Shown piece after piece: positions 8,756 to 18,591 of a DNA stretch of 64,000 bases. Below the pieces are notes generated by a model that did no database searches, was not told the DNA's origin, and saw only the letters and a program-made list of their open reading frames with translations. The position numbers and the translations under genes were made by a program. Origin of the DNA: Romboutsia_E sp900604535 (GTDB lineage: Bacteria > Bacillota > Clostridia > Peptostreptococcales > Peptostreptococcaceae); contig NZ_UWOT01000001.1 of the NCBI RefSeq assembly GCF_900604535.1, forward strand, positions 186,001 to 250,000, read 5' to 3'. The stretch's first letter is position 1; each line of letters begins with the position of its first letter.

Positions 8756-9685
8756 CTAGCCTAACACTTCATTAGTTTCTATACTATTTCCTTTTATATA
8801 TTCTTCAACTAAAACTCTTTTCTTTCCTGGCATTTGTATTTCTTTTATTAAAAGTACATTATCCTTTGTACTTACTCTAATACCTTCTTTATCGACCTTT
8901 AATATAGTACCTGGATTTGTTCCACTAGTTTCATCTAGTACTTTAGTTTTCCATACCTTCATAGTTTGGTCTTTATAAGTTGTGTAAGCACTTGGCCATG
9001 GATTTACTCCTCTTACTAAGTTATGTATTTCTTTTGCTGGTTTTGAAAAGTCTATTTGCCCTAAAGTTTTATTCATCATAGGAGCATAAGTAAATTCTTC
9101 ATGATTTTGAGGTATTCTAGGAGCTTCTCCTTTAGCTATTAAATCTATAGTTTCTTTTAATACTTTTGCTCCTTCTTCCTTCATTACATCATGAAGTTCT
9201 CCAGCCGTTATTTCATCGTTAAGTTCAAATTCTGAAGTTAATATCATATCACCAGTATCTAAACCTTCATCCATGTACATTGTAGTTACACCAGTTTTCT
9301 CTTCACCATTTATTATTACCCAATTTATTGGTGCTGCTCCTCTATATTTTGGAAGTAAAGAAACATGTACATTTACACATCCAAATTTAGGTATATCTAG
9401 TATTGCCTTTGGAAGTATCTGTCCAAACGCAACTACTACTATTAAGTCTGGATTTAAGTCTTTAAGTATTTTAACAAATTCCTCATCTCTTGCTTTTATT
9501 GGCTGATATACAGGTATATCATATTTTAATGCAAGTTCTTTAACAGGAGGCATTCCCATTTTCTTACCTCTACCTACTGGTTTATCCGGTTGAGTAACAA
9601 CGCCTAATATATCATGCTTTTCATCTATTATTTTTTGTAAACACCCTACTGCTATATCTGGTGTTCCCATAAAAACTATTTTCAT
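8756..9685 (-). CDS. fmt: Methionyl-tRNA formyltransferase
   Basis: Formylates Met-tRNA(fMet) to make the initiator tRNA, using 10-formyl-tetrahydrofolate. The N-terminal transferase domain shows GTPDIAVGCL, NVHVSLLPKYRGAAP with the catalytic Asn105 and His107, and the conserved Asp144 in GLDTGDM. The smaller C-terminal tRNA-binding domain covers about 205-309. The length (309) is typical. It lies just downstream of def, 15 bases away, so the enzymes that add and remove the formyl group are made together. Confidence 0.97.
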   Translation of the reverse strand: MKIVFMGTPDIAVGCLQKIIDEKHDILGVVTQPDKPVGRGKKMGMPPVKELALKYDIPVYQPIKARDEEFVKILKDLNPDLIVVVAFGQILPKAILDIPKFGCVNVHVSLLPKYRGAAPINWVIINGEEKTGVTTMYMDEGLDTGDMILTSEFELNDEITAGELHDVMKEEGAKVLKETIDLIAKGEAPRIPQNHEEFTYAPMMNKTLGQIDFSKPAKEIHNLVRGVNPWPSAYTTYKDQTMKVWKTKVLDETSGTNPGTILKVDKEGIRVSTKDNVLLIKEIQMPGKKRVLVEEYIKGNSIETNEVLG

Positions 9686-9700
9686 CTAATCAGCTCCTAA

Positions 9701-10141
9701 TTACTTTTCTATTTTGTCAACGAATAATACACCATCTAAGTGATCTATTTCATGACAGAATGCTCTTGCTAAAAGCTCTTCTCCTACTATTTCAAATAAT
9801 TGTCCTTCTCTATTGTAAGCTCTCACCTTTACTGTATATGGTCTTTTTACAGGTCCTTGTTGACCACTTACACTTAAGCATCCTTCATCATCTATTTGTT
9901 CTCCAGATACTTCTATTATTTCTGGGTTTATAAGCTCTAATAATCCATCTCCGATATCTATTACTACAACTCTTTTTAATATCCCAACTTGAGGTGCTGC
10001 AAGTCCTACACCATCAGCCTCATACATTGTATCTGCCATATCATCTAATAATTGAATTATTTTATCATCAATTTTTTCTACCCTTTTTGAAGTTTTTCTA
10101 AGTACTGGTTCACCTATTTGAACTATTTGTCTTAATGCCAT
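9701..10141 (-). CDS. def: Peptide deformylase
   Basis: Removes the formyl group from the N-terminal Met of new proteins. All three family motifs are present: GVGLAAPQV (44-52), EGCLS with metal ligand Cys88, and HEIDH (130-134) with two His ligands and the catalytic Glu. At 146 residues it is the short form typical of clostridia. ATG follows AGGAGG. It lies between priA and fmt in one tight series. Confidence 0.97.
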   Translation of the reverse strand: MALRQIVQIGEPVLRKTSKRVEKIDDKIIQLLDDMADTMYEADGVGLAAPQVGILKRVVVIDIGDGLLELINPEIIEVSGEQIDDEGCLSVSGQQGPVKRPYTVKVRAYNREGQLFEIVGEELLARAFCHEIDHLDGVLFVDKIEK

Positions 10142-10162
10142 TTTTATTTTCCTCCTAAAAAA

Positions 10163-12643
10163 TTATAATACACTATTTGGATTAATATCTATAGATATAT
10201 TGATATCCTTATTAAATACAACTTCTCTTTTAGTTATACATATATATTTTATTATACCCTTTAATAAATTAATTTCAATATTATCGTCTTTAAATAATAT
10301 CTGCCATCTGTAATTATGATTTATTTTTGAAATAGAACAAGGATTAGGTCCTAAAATAAAATCAAATTCTTTTATACCTCTATTCTCAAGTAAATAAATA
10401 ATAGAGTCATACATTGCTCTTGCATTTTGTTCTACTAACTTTTCATTACTACCACTAATTACAACACTTAACATATTATTAAAAGGAGCATATCCAAATG
10501 CTTTTCTTATTTTTATTTCATCTTCATAAAATCCTTCAAAATCATAATTTACAGATCTTCTAATTGCATAATGATCAGTGTCATACGTTTGAAGTATTAC
10601 TTTTCCTTCTTTATCTGATCTACCTGCTCTTCCTGCAACTTGAGTTACAAGTTGGAAAGTAATTTCAGCACTTTTAAAATCTGGAAAATTTAATATCATA
10701 TCTGCAGATAAAATGCCTACTAATGTTACATTTTCAAAATCTAATCCCTTAGATAACATTTGAGTTCCTATTAAAATATCTGCTTCTTTATTCCTAAACT
10801 TATTTAGAATTTCTTCTAATGATCCTTTTTTTGAAGTTGTATCCTTATCCATTCTTAAAACTCTTACACCTTCAAATATCTTCCTTATTTCTTCTTCTAT
10901 CTTTTGAGTCCCAGTTCCAAATGGTTTAACATAATGGCTACCACACTCTGGACATTCCTTTGGTATTTCCTTTTCATATCCACAATAATGACAGCGCCCT
11001 ACATTTTTACCCTTATGATATGTAAGAGATATATCGCAGTTTTCACATTCAAATACATATCCACATTCTCTACATGAAACAAAATTTGCATATCCTCTTC
11101 TATTTAAAAATAAAATTGTTTGATTTCCGTTTTTAATAGCCTTTTCTATTTCTAAGTGTAGCTTATTACTAAGTATACTTTTGTTTCCATTTGATAATTC
11201 ACTTTTCATATCAATTACTTCTATTTTAGGCAATGGATTTTTATTAGCTCTATTTTTTATAGTTATAAGCTCATAATCTCCATTAATTGCTTTATAGTAC
11301 TCTTCTATAGAAGGTGTTGCTGAACCCAAAACTAAAGAAATATTTTTTTTCATAACTAAATATCTTGCAACTTCTATTGCATTAAATTTCGGATTTTTTT
11401 CTGACTTATATGCACCCTCATGAAACTCATCTATAATAACTACACCAAGACTACTAAAAGGTGCAAATAAAGCTGATCTAGCTCCTATTAATATTCTTAT
11501 TTTACCTAATTTTATAGCCTTATAAACATCATGTTTTTCACCTTCTGAAAGTTGACTATGAAAAACACCTACTATATCTCCAAATCTATTCTTAAACCTA
11601 GATATAGTTTGTGGAGTTAATGATATTTCTGGAACTAAAACTATACTGTCTAAACCTTGGTTTAAAGCATAATCTATAATTCCCATATAAACTTCAGTTT
11701 TTCCACTACCTGTTACTCCATGTATCATATAAGGCTTTTTGATATCATTAAACATCTCAGAGTTTATTTTATTAATAGCATAGGTTTGTTCTTCATTTAG
11801 GTATATTTTTTTATTGTCAGATTGATAAATACTTTCTGGACTTCTATAATAATCTTTTATTTCCAAAGAAATTAAATTTTTTCCTGCAAGAGAAGTTATA
11901 CTTTGCTTAGATGCATTAAGTATTTCTAATAAGTCATTTATCTCTACACTACTATTATGCTTTAAAAACTCTATAATTTCCTTTTGCTTATTACCTAAAT
12001 TAATTTTATTTGAAATTACATAATCATCTATATATTCTATATCCATACTTAATGATACATAACATATTTTCTTTTCATTTTTATGATCTTTGTACTCCCA
12101 TTTTAAATCAATAAGGTTTTTATTTTTCATTCTATCTAAAATATTATTTATATTTTTAATTTTTTTTAGTTTATCTACTTTAATCTTACCTTTACTATTT
12201 AAAAGCTTTTCTATTATAAGCTTTTCATTTTGATTTAAGTTTAAGTTTTCTTCATATAAGTCAAACTCTTTTATATTCGAATTTAAAATAACAACCTTAT
12301 AGTTATTTAACTTATATCCTTTTGGATAAATTAAATTTATACAATCTATATAAGTGCATAAGTATCTATTTTTCATCCATTTAACTAATTCCAAATCTTC
12401 AACTTTAAATATTGGTTTTTCATCTAATAAATCAACAACTTCTTTGGTTTTTATTCCATCTTCAATAATATCTGTGATTTCAAATACAAAAGCCTCAGTT
12501 GGTTTATTGCCTCTTCCAAAAGGAACTAATACTCTATGACCTAACTCTAATTCATTTTCTAAAAAGTTTGGTATTTCATATGTAAATAAATTGTCGGTGT
12601 ATATGCTATTGTTCCTTACTATAACTTTTGCATATTTTTTCAT
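10163..12643 (-). CDS. priA: Primosomal protein N' (replication restart helicase)
   Basis: 3'-5' DNA helicase that reloads the replisome at stalled forks. It has an N-terminal DNA-binding domain, a winged-helix region rich in Lys and Asn (about 110-260), Walker A GVTGSGKT (309-316), a Walker B box reading DEFH (405-408) where PriA usually reads DEEH, and a zinc-binding insert with paired CxxC motifs (CRECG, CENC, CHYCG, CPECG). The length of 826 is slightly above the common 730-810. ATG follows AGAGG. It forms one unit with def and fmt downstream and coaBC upstream, although a terminator at 12671-12720 separates it from coaBC. Confidence 0.95.
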   Translation of the reverse strand: MKKYAKVIVRNNSIYTDNLFTYEIPNFLENELELGHRVLVPFGRGNKPTEAFVFEITDIIEDGIKTKEVVDLLDEKPIFKVEDLELVKWMKNRYLCTYIDCINLIYPKGYKLNNYKVVILNSNIKEFDLYEENLNLNQNEKLIIEKLLNSKGKIKVDKLKKIKNINNILDRMKNKNLIDLKWEYKDHKNEKKICYVSLSMDIEYIDDYVISNKINLGNKQKEIIEFLKHNSSVEINDLLEILNASKQSITSLAGKNLISLEIKDYYRSPESIYQSDNKKIYLNEEQTYAINKINSEMFNDIKKPYMIHGVTGSGKTEVYMGIIDYALNQGLDSIVLVPEISLTPQTISRFKNRFGDIVGVFHSQLSEGEKHDVYKAIKLGKIRILIGARSALFAPFSSLGVVIIDEFHEGAYKSEKNPKFNAIEVARYLVMKKNISLVLGSATPSIEEYYKAINGDYELITIKNRANKNPLPKIEVIDMKSELSNGNKSILSNKLHLEIEKAIKNGNQTILFLNRRGYANFVSCRECGYVFECENCDISLTYHKGKNVGRCHYCGYEKEIPKECPECGSHYVKPFGTGTQKIEEEIRKIFEGVRVLRMDKDTTSKKGSLEEILNKFRNKEADILIGTQMLSKGLDFENVTLVGILSADMILNFPDFKSAEITFQLVTQVAGRAGRSDKEGKVILQTYDTDHYAIRRSVNYDFEGFYEDEIKIRKAFGYAPFNNMLSVVISGSNEKLVEQNARAMYDSIIYLLENRGIKEFDFILGPNPCSISKINHNYRWQILFKDDNIEINLLKGIIKYICITKREVVFNKDINISIDINPNSVL

Positions 12644-12670
12644 ATTTTAACCTCTATTATTATCTAAAAT

Positions 12671-12720
12671 TTAAGGGCAATCTCAAAGTAAAATAATTTA
12701 ATCTACCTTGAGACAGCCCC
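12671..12720 (-). terminator. Hairpin terminator between coaBC and priA
   Basis: Minus-strand arms GGGCTGTCTCAAGGTA (12704-12719) and TACTTTGAGATTGCCC (12675-12690) pair around an AT loop, followed by TTAAATTTT. The first arm resembles the terminators after the zinc-peptidase gene and sigG. Confidence 0.72.
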
Positions 12721-12721
12721 T

Positions 12722-13921
12722 TTATTTTTCTAATAAATCTTTAACTTTATCTAAAATAACATTTGCTACTTCATTTTTCTTCATTATAGGATATTCACTT
12801 ATATTACCTTCTTTGTCTATGATTTTAACTATATTAGTATCAACACCAAATCCAGCACCTTCTTTAGTTAAGTCATTTGCTACTATAAAATCTAAGTTTT
12901 TCTTCTTTACTTTATTTTTAGCATTCTCAATAAGATCATTAGTCTCAGCCGCAAAGCCAACTAATATTTTATCTTTCTTAACTTTTCCAATTTCATAAGC
13001 TATATCTTTATTTCTATCTAATCTTATAACTAAGTCATCATCGTTTTTCTTTATTTTTTTATCACAATAATCCTTAGGTTTATAATCTGCTACAGCTGCA
13101 CTTTTTATAATAACATCATTTTCGTTTAAATTATCCATTACAGCTTCATACATATCTTTTGCAGATTCTGTTCTTATAAGTTTTTTTAAGTTTGTTGGTG
13201 GTTCTAATTTAGTAGGTCCAGAAACTAAAGTTACTTCAGCACCTCTATCTATCGCTTCTTTTGCTATTGCATAACCCATCTTTCCAGTAGAACGATTAGT
13301 TATATATCTAACTGGATCAATAGATTCTACAGTAGGTCCTGCTGTAATTATTATTCTTTTTCCCTTTAAATCTTGTTCTTTTATAAGAGCATTAATAATA
13401 GCTTGAACTATATTTTCTGGAGTAGCTAGTTTACCCTTACCAGTATCCCCACAAGCAAGTCTTCCACTTTCAGGCTCTATAAATTCATAATTTAACGATT
13501 TTAATGTACTTATATTTCTTTGTACAATTGGGTTTTCGTACATATTAGTATTCATTGCTGGAGCTATTAAAACTTTAGCTTTAGTAGCCATAACTGTAGT
13601 TGAAAGCATATCATCACTTATACCACAAGCCATTTTACCGATTATATTCGCAGTAGCTGGTGCTACTAAGAATAAATCTGCTTTTTTAGCTAATGATATA
13701 TGTTCTACATCCCATGTTTTAGGTTCTTCAAACATATCACTTACTACATAGTTTTGACTTAAGGATTGAAAGGTTAGAGGAGCAACAAATTCTGTTGCAC
13801 TCTTAGTCATTATCACATGAACATTTGCACCTAACTTTTTTAACCTACTTACTACATCACAAACTTTGTATACGGCAATTCCACCACTTACGCCAATTAC
13901 AACAGTTTTATTTTTCAGCAT
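12722..13921 (-). CDS. coaBC: Bifunctional phosphopantothenoylcysteine decarboxylase/synthetase
   Basis: Two steps of coenzyme A synthesis in one protein: CoaB adds Cys to phosphopantothenate and CoaC decarboxylates the product. The N-terminal flavoprotein half has GVSGGIAVYK (10-19), PAMNTNMYENP with the substrate Asn, and a conserved CGDTGKGKLA. The C-terminal half has ITAGPTVE, NRSTGKMGYAIA and the KIKK region. The length (399) is normal. ATG lies 3 bases after the rpoZ stop, with GAGGAATAA as ribosome site, so it is translationally linked to rpoZ. Confidence 0.96.
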   Translation of the reverse strand: MLKNKTVVIGVSGGIAVYKVCDVVSRLKKLGANVHVIMTKSATEFVAPLTFQSLSQNYVVSDMFEEPKTWDVEHISLAKKADLFLVAPATANIIGKMACGISDDMLSTTVMATKAKVLIAPAMNTNMYENPIVQRNISTLKSLNYEFIEPESGRLACGDTGKGKLATPENIVQAIINALIKEQDLKGKRIIITAGPTVESIDPVRYITNRSTGKMGYAIAKEAIDRGAEVTLVSGPTKLEPPTNLKKLIRTESAKDMYEAVMDNLNENDVIIKSAAVADYKPKDYCDKKIKKNDDDLVIRLDRNKDIAYEIGKVKKDKILVGFAAETNDLIENAKNKVKKKNLDFIVANDLTKEGAGFGVDTNIVKIIDKEGNISEYPIMKKNEVANVILDKVKDLLEK

Positions 13922-13924
13922 ATC

Positions 13925-14197
13925 TTATTCCTCTATTTCTTTTTTCGCTGCTTCTTGTTCTTGCTTTTCTTCTAACTCAGCTTGTTCTATTTCTGATTGA
14001 GTTAATATTCTATATGTTATTTCACCTTCTGCAACTTCTTGAGTAGCTATACATACTGGCTTAGTTTCTTTTTGCTTGTTTTCAACATATGGAGCTGATC
14101 CATCTATTATTTCTCTCGCTCTTTTTGCAACAGTACCTACTAAGTAATATCTGTTGTCTATTTTGTTTAATACTTCATTGATTGATGGTTTTATCAT
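13925..14197 (-). CDS. rpoZ: RNA polymerase omega subunit
   Basis: Small accessory subunit that helps assemble RNA polymerase by clasping beta'. The 90 residues start MIKPSINEVL and show the core NRYYLVGTVAKRAREI, with an acidic C-terminal tail rich in Glu and Gln. The start follows AAGGAGG and lies one base from the gmk stop. The gene order gmk-rpoZ-coaBC is conserved across Firmicutes and supports the call. Confidence 0.95.
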   Translation of the reverse strand: MIKPSINEVLNKIDNRYYLVGTVAKRAREIIDGSAPYVENKQKETKPVCIATQEVAEGEITYRILTQSEIEQAELEEKQEQEAAKKEIEE

Positions 14198-14198
14198 T

Positions 14199-14816
14199 TT
14201 ATAACTCCTCCTTGAACTTATCTATTATATTATTCTTATATCTAGTAACCTTATTCTTCTCTGAAGATATTATAGCTTCTAGTTCTTTAACTGATTTTTC
14301 TACATCTTGATTAACTATAAAATAATCATAGTCATCTATTTGTTTTATTTCTTCAAATGCACAACTAAATCTTTTTTCTATTTCTTCTACACTTTCTGTG
14401 CCTCTTCCAACGATTCTATTTTTTAATTCCTTTAAAGATGGTGGAAGTACAAATACGAATATCCCCTCTGGATATACTTCTTTAACTTGCCTTGCTCCTT
14501 GCATTTCTATTTCTAAGATAACATCTTGACCTTTTTCTAAAGTCTCAATTATTGCTGCTTTTGGTGTTCCATAGAAATTGTCATAAATTTGAGCATACTC
14601 TAAAAATTCACCTTTTTCTACCATAGATGTAAACTCTTCTTTTTCTATAAAGAAGTAGTTAACTCCATGAACTTCTCCATTTCTAGGCTTTCTTGTTGTA
14701 GCTGATACAGAAAGCTTAATTTGGTCATTTTGGTCTAATATCGCTTTACAAATTGTACCCTTACCTGCTCCTGATGGTCCTGATACAACTAGTAATAGGC
14801 CTTTTCTTTTAACCAT
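14199..14816 (-). CDS. gmk: Guanylate kinase
   Basis: Phosphorylates GMP to GDP. The P-loop SGPSGAGKGT lies at residues 11-20, followed by SATTRKPRNGEVHGVNYFF with the GMP-binding Arg and Tyr residues, and a lid region near IVGRGTES. At 205 residues the length is typical. ATG follows AAGGAAG. It is the second gene after the YicC gene; the 32-base gap between them leaves no room for remA, which often sits here in related genomes. Confidence 0.96.
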   Translation of the reverse strand: MVKRKGLLLVVSGPSGAGKGTICKAILDQNDQIKLSVSATTRKPRNGEVHGVNYFFIEKEEFTSMVEKGEFLEYAQIYDNFYGTPKAAIIETLEKGQDVILEIEMQGARQVKEVYPEGIFVFVLPPSLKELKNRIVGRGTESVEEIEKRFSCAFEEIKQIDDYDYFIVNQDVEKSVKELEAIISSEKNKVTRYKNNIIDKFKEEL

Positions 14817-14848
14817 TACGCTTCTTCCTTTCCATTTATCTATTTATA

Positions 14849-15730
14849 CTATTCTATATTTTGAATTTGCTCTCTTATCTTTTCTAATTCACTTTTTATT
14901 TCAACAACTAAATTAGTTATATTTAAATCCGATGACTTAGAACCTATAGTATTTGTTTCTCTATTCATTTCTTGGATTAAGAAGTCTATTCTTCTTCCAA
15001 TTGATTCATCTTTAACTATCGTACTTCTTAATTGCTTTATATGACTTTTAAATCTTACTATTTCTTCTGTTATACTACTTTTATCTGCATATATAGCAAC
15101 CTCTTGAGCTAATCTATTTTCATCTATTATACTTGGATTTTCTAATATTTCACTTATTCTATTATTTAACTTTTCTTTATAGTCAATAACAACATTATAA
15201 GAATACTTTTCAATCTCTTCAATTGTACTTTCAAGAATATCGCATCTATCTAATACATCTTTAGCTAATCTTTGTCCTTCTTCACTTCTCATCTCAGTTA
15301 ATTTAACTAAAGTTTCTTCTAATGCTTTGCTTAACATAGACCATAATAACTCTTCATCTTCTTCTTTTTCCTCTGTTTTAATTATATCAGGGAATTTTGC
15401 TACGTTCATAACACTTATATCATCAACTAAATCAAATTTATCTCTTATATCTCTTAAGATATTTACATATTGATTTGCTAGTGTTTCATCGAACTTTAAG
15501 TTTACATCTTCACTACCTAACAAGTCAAGCTTTATGTAAATATCAACTCTACCTCTTTTTATGTAGTTTTTAATAAAATTTCTAGCCTTATCTTCTAAAA
15601 AAGATATTTTTCTTGGAAGACGTATATTTATATCACAATATTTATGGTTTATTGTTTTACATTCTACTAAAAAATAGTAGTTGTCATCTTTATATTCTCC
15701 TCTTCCAAAGCCAGTCATACTTATAGCCAT
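14849..15730 (-). CDS. YicC family endoribonuclease
   Basis: YicC proteins have been described as endoribonucleases that act on RNA turnover; here the role is inferred by family. The protein begins MAISMTGFGRG, the family hallmark, has a long helical middle, and ends with the conserved block EMNRETNTIGSKS. A frame extends 8 codons further upstream, but the ATG at 15730 sits right behind GGAGGT and starts one base after the dapF stop, so I use it (293 residues). Confidence 0.92.
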   Translation of the reverse strand: MAISMTGFGRGEYKDDNYYFLVECKTINHKYCDINIRLPRKISFLEDKARNFIKNYIKRGRVDIYIKLDLLGSEDVNLKFDETLANQYVNILRDIRDKFDLVDDISVMNVAKFPDIIKTEEKEEDEELLWSMLSKALEETLVKLTEMRSEEGQRLAKDVLDRCDILESTIEEIEKYSYNVVIDYKEKLNNRISEILENPSIIDENRLAQEVAIYADKSSITEEIVRFKSHIKQLRSTIVKDESIGRRIDFLIQEMNRETNTIGSKSSDLNITNLVVEIKSELEKIREQIQNIE

Positions 15731-15731
15731 A

Positions 15732-16562
15732 TTATACCTCCAAATTTCCTTCACATATTTTTACTGAAGGTCCTGTCATATAAACAAAATCTTCTATATC
15801 TATTTTTACTGTTCCACCTTGAGATGTAACATTTACACTTTTGCCTACTTTTTTTAGATAATTGCATATAATGGCAGATGCAGTCATTCCAGTTCCACAT
15901 CCTAAAGTGTATCCGCATCCTCTCTCCCAAGTATTTACAGATATATTATTCTCATCTTCAACCTTTACAAAGTTTACATTTGTTCCTTTAGGAAAAATAT
16001 TATTTTTTCCAATTTCCTTACCATACTTATATACTTCATCTAAGTTCAATTTATCTACTAAAACTACAGTATGTGGAACTCCCATTAACATAGAGCTTAA
16101 TATAAATTCTTTATCTAATACCTTTATTTTTTGATTAATAAATTTATCCTGACTAGTATTTATAGGTATATCTTTTGATAAAAAACTTCCCTTTCCCATA
16201 TTAACTTTTATTGAATCTATCTTATTTTCTTTCAAATTTATACTTACTTTCTTTATTCCATCTAAAGTATCAACATTAAAATCTTCTTTTCTAACTATAT
16301 TATTATCATAAACAAACTTTACAAAACATCTCAATCCATTTCCACACATGGCAGCTCTAGATCCATCTGAGTTATAATATACCATTTCAACATCAGCCAC
16401 TTTAGAAGCTTTTACTACTAATAGTCCATCTGCCCCTACAGAGAATCTTCTATGACATACTTTCTTTGCCAAATCACCATAATTATTACAATCTATATTA
16501 TCAAATCGACCATCTATTGCTATAAAATCATTACCTATTCCATGTAACTTCCAAAATTCCAT
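15732..16562 (-). CDS. dapF: Diaminopimelate epimerase
   Basis: Converts LL- to meso-diaminopimelate for lysine and peptidoglycan synthesis. The two catalytic cysteines are seen in MCGNGLRC and GCGTGMTA, near the mirror-image positions of the two-fold structure. The length (276) is typical. ATG follows AAGGGGAGA. It appears to be the first gene of the long minus-strand series; upstream is a divergent intergenic region shared with rqcH, where TATAAT at 16598-16603 may be its -10 box with a poor -35. Confidence 0.96.
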   Translation of the reverse strand: MEFWKLHGIGNDFIAIDGRFDNIDCNNYGDLAKKVCHRRFSVGADGLLVVKASKVADVEMVYYNSDGSRAAMCGNGLRCFVKFVYDNNIVRKEDFNVDTLDGIKKVSINLKENKIDSIKVNMGKGSFLSKDIPINTSQDKFINQKIKVLDKEFILSSMLMGVPHTVVLVDKLNLDEVYKYGKEIGKNNIFPKGTNVNFVKVEDENNISVNTWERGCGYTLGCGTGMTASAIICNYLKKVGKSVNVTSQGGTVKIDIEDFVYMTGPSVKICEGNLEV

Positions 16563-16763
16563 AAAATCTCCCCTTTTATATAAGTTACTAACTAAATATT
16601 ATACAACATTCCTACATCAAAATAAATAAGTAGATTAGTTTTTAGAAAGAATAAAAAATATATAAGATTTTTATATTAGTTATTATTCTTAGTTACTATT
16701 CACAATGTGGTTATTATGTGTAATAATTAATTTATTAATATTAATATGAAGGGAAGTGTTTTT

Positions 16764-18545
16764 ATGGCTTTAGATGGTTTGGTTATACACTCACTAGTTG
16801 ATGAGCTTTCTTCCAAGCTTATTGGCGGTAAGGTTGATAAAGTTCATCAACCTGAAGATGATGAGATTGTTTTATATATAAGAAATAATAAAGAAAATTA
16901 TAAACTTATTTTAAGTTGTAGTTCTTCTAATCCTAGAGTTTATATTGCTAATGATTATAAAAAAGAAAATCCGAAAAAAGCACCTATGTTTTGCATGCTT
17001 TTTAGAAAATACATACAAAGTGGAAATATAGTTGATATTTCTCAAGTTGGATTTGAGAGAATCATAAAAATAAGCGTTGATTCTTTAGATGAATTAAAGG
17101 AAAAAACTACAAAAGATATTTATATTGAGATTATGGGTAGACATAGTAATATTATACTTACTCATAATGAGGACAATAAAATTATAGATTCAGCAAAAAG
17201 AATTCCTACTAGTATAAGTAGAGTTCGTCAAATACTACCTGGGCTTACTTATGAATTACCACCTGCACAAGATAAGTTAAATCCCCTTAATAGTATTTCT
17301 AAAGATGAGTTTATTGAAGCATTAAAGTCATATGATGGCCCTGTTTTCAAGAGTATTTACTCTAAGTTTTTAGGTATAAGTCCAGTTATTTCTAAGGAGA
17401 TTTGCTATAGAGCTAAATTAAATGAAAAAATCAACATAAGCGACTTATCTAATGAAGAATTAATCTCTTTATTTAATGAGTTTAATAGCTTATTTAATGA
17501 TATAAGAAACAATAAATTTTCTCCTTGCATAGTATTAAACGAAAAAATAGATAGAGTGCTTGACTTTAGTTGTATAAATTTAAGTCTTTATAATGAATTT
17601 AAATTTATTAATAAGAAAAGTATGTCTACAGTATTAGAAGACTATTATAAAAATAAAGATATAAAAGATAGAATTCATCAACGTGCTTCTGATTTAAAGA
17701 AGAGTATTTCAATAAAACTTGAAAGACTTTACCATAAACAGGAAAAACAATCAGAAGAATTAGAAGAAGCTAACAATGCAGAAAGTTACAAAATAAAGGG
17801 TGAGCTCCTTACTGCTTATATTTATATGATTCAAAAAGGAATGGAAAGTATAGATGTTCAAAACTTCTATGACCCTAATTATGAAAGTGTTACTATTCCT
17901 CTTAGAAAAAATTTAACACCTTCTGAAAATTCACAAAGATATTTCAAAAAGTATAATAAATTAAAAACAGCTAAAAAGGAAATAACTTCTCAAATGGCTA
18001 TAAACAAAGAAGAAATAGATTACTTGGAAAATATACTTTTAAATATAGAAAACTGTGAAAACTTAGCTGAACTTCAAGATATAAAAGATGAACTTGTTTC
18101 ACTTGGATATTCTAAAGCTTCTGGTAAGCTTAAATCTAAAAAAGAAATAGCAAAGCTAACTACTTCACCACATGAATTTATTTCGTCTGAAGGAATTAGA
18201 ATACTTGTTGGTAAAAATAATAAACAAAATGACCACCTTACACTTAGAATCGCAGATCCAGAAGATATATGGATGCATACTAAGAATATTCCTGGTTCTC
18301 ATGTTATTATAAAATGTGCTGGTAAAGATATATCTGAACAAACTATATATGAAGGTGCTATGCTAGCAGCTTACTTTAGTAAAGCTAAATCTTCTAGTAA
18401 AGTTCCAGTTGATTATACTAAGAAAAAACATGTTAAAAAACCTAGTGGTTCTAAGCCTGGTATGGTAATTTATGAAACTAATAATACAATGTATGTAGAT
18501 CCTAATGAAGAGATGGTTGCATCATTAAAAAATAAAGAAATTTAA
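16764..18545 (+). CDS. rqcH: Ribosome quality-control factor RqcH (NFACT protein, formerly FbpA)
   Basis: RqcH binds split 50S subunits carrying stalled peptidyl-tRNA and recruits tRNA-Ala to add a C-terminal Ala tail. The NFACT-N domain begins MALDGLVIHSL, followed by a central helical hairpin and coiled coil rich in Lys and Glu (about 290-430). The NFACT-R domain near the C-terminus shows IADPEDIWMHTKN and IPGSHVII. At 593 residues it is a little longer than B. subtilis RqcH. The start at ATG 16764 has AAGGGAAG upstream; an earlier in-frame ATG lacks a ribosome site. At the tRNA-contact pair usually written Asp-Arg, this protein reads Glu98-Arg99. A strong two-way terminator follows. Confidence 0.93.
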   Translation: MALDGLVIHSLVDELSSKLIGGKVDKVHQPEDDEIVLYIRNNKENYKLILSCSSSNPRVYIANDYKKENPKKAPMFCMLFRKYIQSGNIVDISQVGFERIIKISVDSLDELKEKTTKDIYIEIMGRHSNIILTHNEDNKIIDSAKRIPTSISRVRQILPGLTYELPPAQDKLNPLNSISKDEFIEALKSYDGPVFKSIYSKFLGISPVISKEICYRAKLNEKINISDLSNEELISLFNEFNSLFNDIRNNKFSPCIVLNEKIDRVLDFSCINLSLYNEFKFINKKSMSTVLEDYYKNKDIKDRIHQRASDLKKSISIKLERLYHKQEKQSEELEEANNAESYKIKGELLTAYIYMIQKGMESIDVQNFYDPNYESVTIPLRKNLTPSENSQRYFKKYNKLKTAKKEITSQMAINKEEIDYLENILLNIENCENLAELQDIKDELVSLGYSKASGKLKSKKEIAKLTTSPHEFISSEGIRILVGKNNKQNDHLTLRIADPEDIWMHTKNIPGSHVIIKCAGKDISEQTIYEGAMLAAYFSKAKSSSKVPVDYTKKKHVKKPSGSKPGMVIYETNNTMYVDPNEEMVASLKNKEI

Positions 18546-18549
18546 TAAT

Positions 18550-18586
18550 AAAAAGTGTAAATCTTATTTAAAGATTTACACTTTTT
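18550..18586. terminator. Two-way terminator between rqcH and TipAS fragment
   Basis: A perfect 16-base stem (18550-18565 with 18571-18586) and a 5-base loop, flanked by A and T runs. It can serve both rqcH and the converging regulator gene. Confidence 0.9.
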
Positions 18587-18591
18587 ATAGT

